Origin: a virus
IMG/VR virus record: IMGVR_UViG_3300031565_000211
Location: 1 to 32,410 of that record
Direction: 5' to 3' (one strand)
Length of the DNA: 32,410 nt
Under the pieces are notes generated by a model. It was not told the DNA's origin. It saw only the letters and a program-made list of their open reading frames with translations, and searched no databases. The position numbers and the translations under genes are program-made. Positions 22,996 through 27,903 of the stretch are shown in pieces. Each line of letters begins with the position of its first letter. Position 1 is the stretch's first letter.

Positions 22996-23400
22996 ATGAA
23001 CAAGCAGCAAGGATACACACCTCAAGAATGGATAAAAGCGTTTGGGTTGATTAGCCCTATTGGATTGATAGATAGAGAGGGGACAGTTTGTGGTATTAGT
23101 AGTTCTGAGTTATGGCTAGTTGACTTTTATTACCTACTTGGTGAGGATCCTCTAGAAAAGACAAGAATAACCCTCTCCACCAACACCATAGTTAATCACC
23201 TGCTTACTGCGTTGACTCCATTAGTTTGCGGCGGTATCAAATTCAAGTTTGCAAAGGCTGATTTTGATGAGGTTTATTTTGGGCACGGAATCAAAGGGCT
23301 AACTCCAAAACTCTTTAAACTAGCTCAACCTGCCCTAGCTAAACTAATCAACCAAGACACTTACACAAAAACAGCTAACGGATGGGAAAAGCAACCATGA
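22996..23400 (+). CDS. Hypothetical accessory protein, 134 residues
   Basis: From ATG 22996 (AGGAG about ten bases upstream; a TTG two codons earlier is an alternative): MNKQQGYTPQEWIKAFGLIS ... SELWLVDFYYLLGEDPLEKT ... NGWEKQP. A soluble mixed protein without recognised domain. Overlaps the next gene (ATGA). Confidence 0.6.
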   Translation: MNKQQGYTPQEWIKAFGLISPIGLIDREGTVCGISSSELWLVDFYYLLGEDPLEKTRITLSTNTIVNHLLTALTPLVCGGIKFKFAKADFDEVYFGHGIKGLTPKLFKLAQPALAKLINQDTYTKTANGWEKQP

Positions 23401-24002
23401 GCAAGCAACAAGAATTAATCGAAGCAGTCCGCAAAGGCGAGTCGGTCCGAATCATTCGGGGTGAAGTTGACGGCATGAAGGTTTTTGAGTGGATTGAGAA
23501 GAATCTGCCAGAGGTTAGATTGATGTCAACACCAACAAAGCCACTATGTGAAAAAGAGATTGAATATAGGTATCTATATATCGGATACATGGGTTTCCCA
23601 ATGAGCCTAACATTCAGTATTGTGGATGTGCGTGAAGCTAAATACACCTTCCAAGCCTCCGACCTCCTAGACTACGACCGACAAGGCCCGATCATTGAGC
23701 GTCATGGGAAGCACTGGCAGGAAGTTGTACCTGGGCAGATTATTAGGGGTGAGGTAGAGTGTTTGCTGTGGAATGAAAACCCTAAGCACTCAATAAGTAT
23801 ACTTTCTGGAGTCAGTTCTATCATCCCAAAATCACAGGACGGATATAATTGGATCGTTCGTTCAGGTTGGAACCACCTAGCCCTACCAGTAGCCCCACCA
23901 GCCCCAAAGAAGATCACGATGTCAGAGCTTATGGAGCTTGTCGGTGATGTGCTGAAGGAAAAGATCGGCGGGGAGTTTGAGATTGTGGGGGATGGGGTAT
24001 GA
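23397..24002 (+). CDS. Hypothetical accessory protein, 201 residues
   Basis: From ATG 23397; the upstream open part lies in the previous gene. The first 30 residues (MSKQQELIEAVRKGESVRII) begin much like many gut-phage hypothetical proteins. The centre is beta-rich, and the C-terminus is an amphipathic helix followed by GGEFEIVGDGV after a Pro/Ala linker (PVAPPAPKK). A two-domain layout is likely; function unknown. Confidence 0.6.
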   Translation: MSKQQELIEAVRKGESVRIIRGEVDGMKVFEWIEKNLPEVRLMSTPTKPLCEKEIEYRYLYIGYMGFPMSLTFSIVDVREAKYTFQASDLLDYDRQGPIIERHGKHWQEVVPGQIIRGEVECLLWNENPKHSISILSGVSSIIPKSQDGYNWIVRSGWNHLALPVAPPAPKKITMSELMELVGDVLKEKIGGEFEIVGDGV

Positions 24003-24181
24003 AAAAGTATCGGACAGGCAAAGAATGCAAGAAAACGAATTGCAAAAGGCACGAGAACTACCTAGCATGGTCGCTCGGTGACAGCGAGCTGAGTATTTGC
24101 ATTTCATGTAAATGGGCGTTTGTTTCTCAATATGAGCCAAATGCTAAGAAGCCCACCACAGGGCGGGGGGAGGAGGTATGA
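23999..24181 (+). CDS. Four-cysteine small protein
   Basis: 60 residues: KECKKTNCKRHENYLAWSLG then SICISCKWAF. Two Cys pairs (C-x4-C and C-x2-C) about 25 residues apart suggest zinc binding. The end AKKPTTGRGEEV is encoded by a repeated DNA segment that also ends the next gene. Overlaps its neighbours by four bases on each side. Confidence 0.6.
   Translation: MKKYRTGKECKKTNCKRHENYLAWSLGDSELSICISCKWAFVSQYEPNAKKPTTGRGEEV
24143..24168 (+). repeat. 26-base direct repeat, copy 1
   Basis: Identical to 24349-24374. It encodes AKKPTTGRG at the end of a gene and runs into the purine-rich ribosome site of the following gene. Contains GCCC-ACCACA-GGGC, a short hairpin. Confidence 0.85.
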
Positions 24182-24393
24182 AGATATTCCAAGAGCAGTC
24201 TGAAGGCGAATCACGTCTTGAATACTTGTTGACGGTGGCAGTAGCCTACATTTATGACAATCCTGAATCCACGATATTCTATGATGATGCAGAATGCGAT
24301 GGGTACTGTTTAGCGGAAGAACTTGAAAACGAATTGAATAGCTTGACAGCTAAGAAGCCCACCACAGGGCGGGGAGAGGAAAATGGAAAATGA
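24178..24393 (+). CDS. Small acidic accessory protein, 71 residues
   Basis: MKIFQEQSEGESRLEYLLTV, then AVAYIYDNPESTIFYDDAEC, CLAEELENELNSL, and the shared tail AKKPTTGRGEENGK. Strong GGAGGAGG ribosome site from the preceding repeat. Largely helical and acidic; no family recognised. Confidence 0.55.
   Translation: MKIFQEQSEGESRLEYLLTVAVAYIYDNPESTIFYDDAECDGYCLAEELENELNSLTAKKPTTGRGEENGK
24349..24374 (+). repeat. 26-base direct repeat, copy 2
   Basis: Second copy of the segment at 24143-24168, again at the 3' end of a gene and supplying the ribosome site (GGGGAGAGGAAA) of the next one. Confidence 0.85.
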
Positions 24394-24625
24394 AACGAAG
24401 TGCCCTTTGTGCGAATTTAAGGACTTGAGACTACGGGCATATGATCACGATATAGGAATCATCATCGCTTCCCTCAAGAAAGAGAATGAATCTCAAAAGT
24501 CAACGATACGAAATGTCTTTAATGACCTTGAATGTGGGTATGATAACGGAATGATCCAAACCAAGATGAAGAACAAAAGTTATTCAACTGATAAATGGGG
24601 CAACCCAACCAAGGGGGAGTCATGA
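24383..24625 (+). CDS. Small accessory protein with N-terminal Cys pair, 80 residues
   Basis: MENETKCPLCEFKDLRLRAY starts with a C-x2-C pair; the middle is a helical Lys/Glu/Asn-rich part (ASLKKENESQKSTIRNVFND), and it ends STDKWGNPTKGES. May be a half zinc finger with coiled coil. Overlaps the gene before by 11 bases and the one after by four. Confidence 0.55.
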   Translation: MENETKCPLCEFKDLRLRAYDHDIGIIIASLKKENESQKSTIRNVFNDLECGYDNGMIQTKMKNKSYSTDKWGNPTKGES

Positions 24626-24801
24626 ACCGATATGATAAAGCAAACATTGCATACAAGATCGATGGATACCTATTCCCGGGTGGGTCGTTTGAGGATGCGA
24701 AAAAAGAGTTACGAAATATTATTCTACGTGAAATAGATTTAGTAGATGAATTGACCGAGGAAATGTATTTGCATTCAAAGAAAAATTGGTTTAGATCGTG
24801 A
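24622..24801 (+). CDS. Small protein preceding the cassette array, 59 residues
   Basis: MNRYDKANIAYKIDGYLFPG followed by GSFEDAKKELRNIILREIDL and a helical end. Start chosen at the ATGA overlap with GGGGGAG upstream; the open frame from 24595 is unlikely. It ends 10 bases before the left core of the first plus-strand attC site, so it may be the first cassette gene or the last ordinary gene of the operon. Confidence 0.55.
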   Translation: MNRYDKANIAYKIDGYLFPGGSFEDAKKELRNIILREIDLVDELTEEMYLHSKKNWFRS

Positions 24802-24811
24802 TTGAGAAACA

Positions 24812-24860
24812 GTTTAACGAATGGGATTGACGATGAGTGTCGTCTATCCACAAGTTATAC
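24812..24860 (+). other. attC-type site P0 (plus array)
   Basis: Left core GTTTAAC (fits RYYYAAC), right core GTTATAC, and arms GGATTGACGA / TCGTCTATCC that pair with one T-T mismatch around loop TGAGTG. At 49 bases it is the shortest. Its right half is identical over 21 bases with minus-strand site M1, yet the left halves differ. Confidence 0.75.
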
Positions 24861-24876
24861 AATATTGGAGGACAAT

Positions 24877-25077
24877 ATGAAATGGGACTTAGGGAATGAA
24901 CGAGAAGATTTCCAGGTTGGTGACAAAGTGGTAACGCGTAGCGATATGGGAAGTTTTAATTTAACAATTACTGCTATCCATAATAAACATTATTGTACGT
25001 GTAAGGGTTACGGAAAATCACGCCACTTTAACCTAAATGTCCTCCAACATCGTATAACAGCAGATACACAAAATTAA
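24877..25077 (+). CDS. Cassette gene 1, 66 residues
   Basis: MKWDLGNEREDFQVGDKVVT then RSDMGSFNLTITAIHNKHYC, with GGAGG seven bases upstream of the ATG; the open frame starting at 24802 overlaps attC P0 and is rejected. QVGDKVVTRSDMGSFNLTIT looks like a small beta-barrel of the SH3/KOW kind. It ends inside the next attC (P1), as cassette genes usually do. Confidence 0.65.
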   Translation: MKWDLGNEREDFQVGDKVVTRSDMGSFNLTITAIHNKHYCTCKGYGKSRHFNLNVLQHRITADTQN

Positions 25078-25105
25078 AACTTCGTGTATCTTCATGACGT
25101 TAGAT
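25052..25105 (+). other. attC-type site P1 (plus array)
   Basis: Left core GTATAAC, right core GTTAGAT (exact GTTRRRY). Arms AGATACAC / GTGTATCT pair perfectly. The left core deviates at one position. Overlaps the end of cassette gene 1. Confidence 0.85.
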
Positions 25106-25121
25106 GAAAAGGAATAGCTAA

Positions 25122-25304
25122 ATGATAAAGTTCGGATTTTTAAAGTTTGAGAATGAAGTTGATGATGTTTATTTATTGCCGACAATTTGTTTCGGTAAAT
25201 ATCATTCAACTAATGGATGGGGGTGTGGTATTGGAATCAAGTTTTTAAAACTGAGCATGGCAATAAGGTTTTTATATCCCGCATCATCATCTAACAGCGA
25301 ATAA
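25122..25304 (+). CDS. Cassette gene 2, 60 residues
   Basis: MIKFGFLKFENEVDDVYLLP then TICFGKYHSTNGWGCGIGIK and FLKLSMAIRFLYPASSSNSE. AAGGAATAGCTAA lies upstream of the ATG. The sequence is hydrophobic and Gly-rich in the middle. The last residues SNSE are encoded by attC P2. Function unknown. Confidence 0.55.
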   Translation: MIKFGFLKFENEVDDVYLLPTICFGKYHSTNGWGCGIGIKFLKLSMAIRFLYPASSSNSE

Positions 25305-25342
25305 ACGAAATTAAAACTTCGTGTATCTGCGGAACGTTATAT
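25289..25342 (+). other. attC-type site P2 (plus array), apparently chimeric
   Basis: Left core ATCTAAC (fits RYYYAAC), right core GTTATAT (two thirds of the GTTRRRY pattern). Arms GCGAATAAACGAA / TTCGTGTATCTGC pair at 10 of 13 positions. The left arm is the same as in P4, while the right arm is complementary to the left arm of P1, so the site looks recombined. Confidence 0.8.
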
Positions 25343-25360
25343 TCAATTTTGCGATAAAGA

Positions 25361-25388
25361 GCCATCGTCCATGCTGGCAAGAAAGGAG
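25361..25388 (+). promoter_or_regulatory. Conserved leader hairpin plus ribosome binding site (copy 1)
   Basis: GCCATC-GTCCAT-GCTGGC (five of six pairs) then AAGAAAGGAG. Same loop and ribosome site as the leaders at 25875-25900 and, on the minus strand, 13886-13913. Confidence 0.7.
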
Positions 25389-25396
25389 AAGGAAAC

Positions 25397-25786
25397 GTGA
25401 AAATAATAACTGAAATTAAAGTTATTGAAATTGAAGAAGATATATATGAACTAGCACAGGTAGTCAACAACCGCAATAATCGTTTTATTGAGTTTGGCGG
25501 TAAGCCAATATCTATTGAGACTGTTAGAGAGTTAATTAAGGGCCGTAGGTTTGTTGACACCAAAAGAGGATTGGATATAGTTTTAGGTTGTTCGTAGGAA
25601 GCAGGTGAAATATTACAGATACAGTATGATGCCTATGAAAATATGTCTCAAAGATTGGAGGATTTATATAAAGAAAATAAGGATATAAAGGGGCGTTTTA
25701 ATAGTGTGCTTAATGCGAAACTTTGGGCAAGATTAAAATATGTCTTTACCGGTGTAAAAGAAGAGAAGACCGCCATCCACGGCTGA
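25397..25786 (+). pseudogene. Cassette gene 3, interrupted by an in-frame TAG
   Basis: The frame starts at GTG 25397 after the conserved leader, gives 66 residues (MKIITEIKVIEIEEDIYELA ... RGLDIVLGCS), meets TAG at 25595-25597, and then stays open in the same frame for 62 codons (EAGEILQIQYDAYENMSQRL, KENKDIKGRFNSVL, KYVFTGVKEEKTAIHG) to TGA 25784-25786, just before attC P3. The second part is a typical charged helical sequence without its own ribosome site. A nonsense mutation in a 129-codon gene is the simplest reading. Alternatively the 66-residue frame alone is functional. No suppressor tRNA is present, and TAG ends other genes here. Confidence 0.6.
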
Positions 25787-25799
25787 ATCAAATAACATC

Positions 25800-25854
25800 G
25801 CCTAACAGCGAATATATAGACATTAAAACGTCACATATTCGCAGGACGTTAGGT
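25800..25854 (+). other. attC-type site P3 (plus array)
   Basis: Left core GCCTAAC and right core GTTAGGT, both exact matches to RYYYAAC and GTTRRRY. Arms GCGAATAT / ATATTCGC pair perfectly, with AGGAC leaving extra bases on the right arm as in real attC sites. The best site of the set. Confidence 0.92.
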
Positions 25855-25874
25855 GAAATTATTTGATTTAAGAT

Positions 25875-25900
25875 CCAGCGTCCATGCTGGCAAGAAAGGA
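25875..25900 (+). promoter_or_regulatory. Conserved leader hairpin plus ribosome binding site (copy 2)
   Basis: CCAGC-GTCCAT-GCTGG, a perfect five-pair stem, then CAAGAAAGGAGAAG. Precedes the HExxH cassette gene. Confidence 0.7.
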
Positions 25901-25910
25901 GAAGAGATGA

Positions 25911-26237
25911 ATGGTAAGCAAAAAAGTCAAGATAAAGATTACCCAAGATAATGACATCCCGGCGTTTGCGGCATTTGTTGCGACAACTGCAAATAGTGGG
26001 GAGGCGTGGTTTAAACTGAATATAAACGCAACCTTATGGGCCTGTGTTGAAAATGAAGAATTAGAGTTTTTTGATATTCTGTCAGAAAATACGGTACACG
26101 AAATGATGCATGCTTTTCAGGAGTTGTATAAGCGGGTGTTTGACGAAGAAGAAATTGAAAACGCAATATTACAAGCCCGTGAGAATTATAACGCAGAGGA
26201 AGAGGCCATCCGTGGCCGAGTCGCAAACGGCACATAA
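25911..26237 (+). CDS. Cassette gene 4, HExxH protein (possible small metallopeptidase)
   Basis: 108 residues, MVSKKVKIKITQDNDIPAFA ... FKLNINATLWACVENEELEF ... ENTVHEMMHAFQELYKRVFD. HEMMH is an HExxH zinc-binding motif (about residues 63-67), followed by an acidic helix that might supply the third ligand. The protein is small for a peptidase, so activity is uncertain. A competing ATG at 25907 in another frame gives only 14 codons. The 3' end overlaps attC P4. Confidence 0.6.
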   Translation: MVSKKVKIKITQDNDIPAFAAFVATTANSGEAWFKLNINATLWACVENEELEFFDILSENTVHEMMHAFQELYKRVFDEEEIENAILQARENYNAEEEAIRGRVANGT

Positions 26238-26285
26238 CAGCGAATAAACGAAATTAAAACTTCGCATATTCGCAGGACGTTATGT
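26232..26285 (+). other. attC-type site P4 (plus array)
   Basis: Left core ACATAAC, right core GTTATGT. These cores are perfectly complementary to each other though each departs from consensus at one or two places. Arms GCGAATAAACGAA / TTCGCATATTCGC pair at 11 of 13. Last recognisable site of the array. Confidence 0.85.
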
Positions 26286-26302
26286 GAAATTCAAAGGAAA
26301 AC

Positions 26303-26455
26303 ATGAGCAAGAAATTTAAAAAGCTATTCAGTCAAAAATCAATTCGTGTCACGGTTCACTATACTGAGGGTGGTAGTAATCTCGACCTTATAAGCGGTGA
26401 AGAGCTGTATCAGGCTTTTAAAGAGCGATTGTTAGAAGAACTTAAGTTGAAATGA
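26303..26455 (+). CDS. Cassette gene 5, 50 residues
   Basis: MSKKFKKLFSQKSIRVTVHY then TEGGSNLDLISGEELYQAFK and ERLLEELKLK. AAAGGAAAAC precedes the ATG. A basic start, two likely strands and a final helix. It starts 18 bases after attC P4. No family recognised. Confidence 0.55.
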   Translation: MSKKFKKLFSQKSIRVTVHYTEGGSNLDLISGEELYQAFKERLLEELKLK

Positions 26456-26464
26456 GGCAACAAA

Positions 26465-26767
26465 GTGAATATATCTAGAAAACTAATTAGGCAAATGAAT
26501 ATTATTGCTGACTCATGCGATGAGTTCCTAGAAAAGCATGGAATCACAGACGAAAAAAACATAAGTGCACTACCTAACTATAAGCATAAATTGAGTAATT
26601 TTGGCTATACATATAGGGGGTGTGCTGTTGAATCTACAGGTTGTTTGAATGGAGACTTTGTTTTTCAAGCAAGCGTCACTGCGATAAAAGATGGTAAAAT
26701 TATTATGTATAAGTTCCAAATAACACAATACAATAAGATGAAATCAATAGTCCCTAAGTCTATGTAG
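26465..26767 (+). CDS. Last rightward gene, unknown, 100 residues
   Basis: GTG start 26465, nine bases after the previous stop, with GAGGCAACAAA upstream. MNISRKLIRQMNIIADSCDE ... GYTYRGCAVESTGCLNGDFV ... KIIMYKFQITQYNKMKSIVP. Mixed helices and strands, three Cys. No attC follows; the gene overlaps the last leftward gene tail to tail by 24 bases (26744-26767), so it is either part of the last cassette or older phage sequence. Confidence 0.55.
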   Translation: MNISRKLIRQMNIIADSCDEFLEKHGITDEKNISALPNYKHKLSNFGYTYRGCAVESTGCLNGDFVFQASVTAIKDGKIIMYKFQITQYNKMKSIVPKSM

Positions 26768-27235
26768 CTGGCTTTCGAGCTTGTATATAGGCTTAGGACT
26801 CATAGTAATATGCTGGAATTTATCAGCCGACACACAAGGCTCGTTCCATGATTTCTTAGCATCAGAAGATATGCGAAGACTATAATAGACTAATGACGAA
26901 TCCCAACTATCCATTACTTTGCAGGCATCATCGGCTAGACCTGCTCTCAGTAGCTCATCAGACCACCTACGATTCCTTTGTTTTGTGACATAGCAGTTAT
27001 CATGGAATAGAAAGAAAATGAGCGCAAACAGTCCGCTAGAGCCGTTGTTGACTATTCCCTGTAGTTTAGTCGGAACTGATCCTAAGTCAGTAATCGCACC
27101 TTTAAGAAAATAAAAGTTTTCCCAAAGGCCATCCACTAAGATGCTAGCAGACCAGTCATCAATGAACACCCAGTCTTTCCCTTCAATTTTACCTAAAGGG
27201 ATTGGAAGATTGAAACGAACGTCTAGGAGCTTCAT
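26744..27235 (-). CDS. DUF1353 family protein
   Basis: 163 residues from ATG 27235, which overlaps the stop of the M15 peptidase gene (ATGA); an upstream open segment belongs to that gene. The family pattern includes KGAITDLGSVPTKLQGIVNN, an aromatic-rich FHDNCYV segment (around residue 80) and RWSDELLRAGL. DUF1353 proteins are small phage proteins often found next to endolysins and tail genes; the function is not established. Last gene of the leftward unit. Confidence 0.75.
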   Translation of the reverse strand: MKLLDVRFNLPIPLGKIEGKDWVFIDDWSASILVDGLWENFYFLKGAITDLGSVPTKLQGIVNNGSSGLFALIFFLFHDNCYVTKQRNRRWSDELLRAGLADDACKVMDSWDSSLVYYSLRISSDAKKSWNEPCVSADKFQHITMSPKPIYKLESQLHRLRDY

Positions 27236-27570
27236 GGTATACCATTGTATTGGCAATGTATGTGGTTTGGTTCAATCACGAATATAGTACCATTCGGCAC
27301 TCTTTCTTTTTTATGAATACTTGCAATAATCGCTTTTGCAATATCAAAATCTTGTGGGCTTATGCTTGAACTATCACCGTCTAAATCTTTCAATCTAAAA
27401 TCAAAAGCATATCCGATATAGTGCCTACTCTGTGGTGTAGAATGAGCTGAATCTGAACCGCTTGTAATTGTGATTTCATAGCCGAAATCTTTTTGGCAAT
27501 GGTCATCTACACACCGCATTATAAAAAGAACTTCAGCACATGGCAATTTCACATTCTTACAAAATTTCAT
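27232..27570 (-). CDS. Endolysin-type peptidase M15 (L-Ala-D-Glu / D-Ala-D-Ala type)
   Basis: 112 residues. Zinc ligands and catalytic residues are visible: SAHSTPQSRHYIGYAFDFRL (H50, D57) and NHIHCQ (H103, H105), the SxHxxGxAxD and HxH pattern of peptidase M15. Such proteins cut peptide cross-links of peptidoglycan. It is shorter than T5 endolysin (137 residues) and has no visible signal peptide, so release needs a holin or other membrane-acting protein. GAGGAAGT precedes the start. It could also be a virion-associated enzyme, but the position after a membrane/coiled-coil gene favours lysis. Confidence 0.8.
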   Translation of the reverse strand: MKFCKNVKLPCAEVLFIMRCVDDHCQKDFGYEITITSGSDSAHSTPQSRHYIGYAFDFRLKDLDGDSSSISPQDFDIAKAIIASIHKKERVPNGTIFVIEPNHIHCQYNGIP

Positions 27571-27576
27571 ACTTCC

Positions 27577-27873
27577 TCACAAGTGCTCTTTAACGTGTCC
27601 TAGAATCAGGTTAACTTTCTCTTCTATATCTTTTATTCTTGGGAATATCTCATCAAGTTGTTTTTGTGCTTCTCTGAGCTGAGATGCCAAGACTCTGATG
27701 TCAGCCGTGTGACTAGAGATTGACTCACGGTTTGTCTCACCGTAATCGCAAGATTTTCTACCAACTCTAGGAGCTTTAGCTTTTCTTCTAGCCGCATCAA
27801 ATACCCACTTGCCCAAAAGTGCGATAAGTCCAGCTACAAAAACTTGAACGGCATCCATTAATTGTGGGTTCAC
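27577..27873 (-). CDS. N-terminal membrane anchor with coiled coil, holin- or i-spanin-like
   Basis: 98 residues from GTG 27873 with AGAGGAAG upstream. One hydrophobic segment (VQVFVAGLIALLGKWVF, about 10-26) is followed by a basic stretch and a long heptad-like helix (SQLREAQKQLDEIFPRIKDI). This topology is that of an inner-membrane spanin (Rz) or a small holin-like protein. It directly precedes the M15 peptidase gene. The exact role cannot be decided from sequence. Confidence 0.55.
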   Translation of the reverse strand: MNPQLMDAVQVFVAGLIALLGKWVFDAARRKAKAPRVGRKSCDYGETNRESISSHTADIRVLASQLREAQKQLDEIFPRIKDIEEKVNLILGHVKEHL

Positions 27874-27903
27874 TCATTTCTTCCTCTCACATAAAGATAA
27901 ATT

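Noticed and set aside
25595-25597. TAG recoded as an amino acid (alternative code or suppressor)
   Set aside because: TAG ends the SSB-like gene immediately after its conserved C-terminal tip and also ends the RNA ligase gene; the two tRNAs have CAU and GUU anticodons, so none reads TAG.
25052-26285. Repeated palindromic units that might be read as a CRISPR array
   Set aside because: Units are spaced by 180-460 bases with genes between them, differ in sequence, and carry recombination cores at both ends; there are no uniform spacers and no cas genes.
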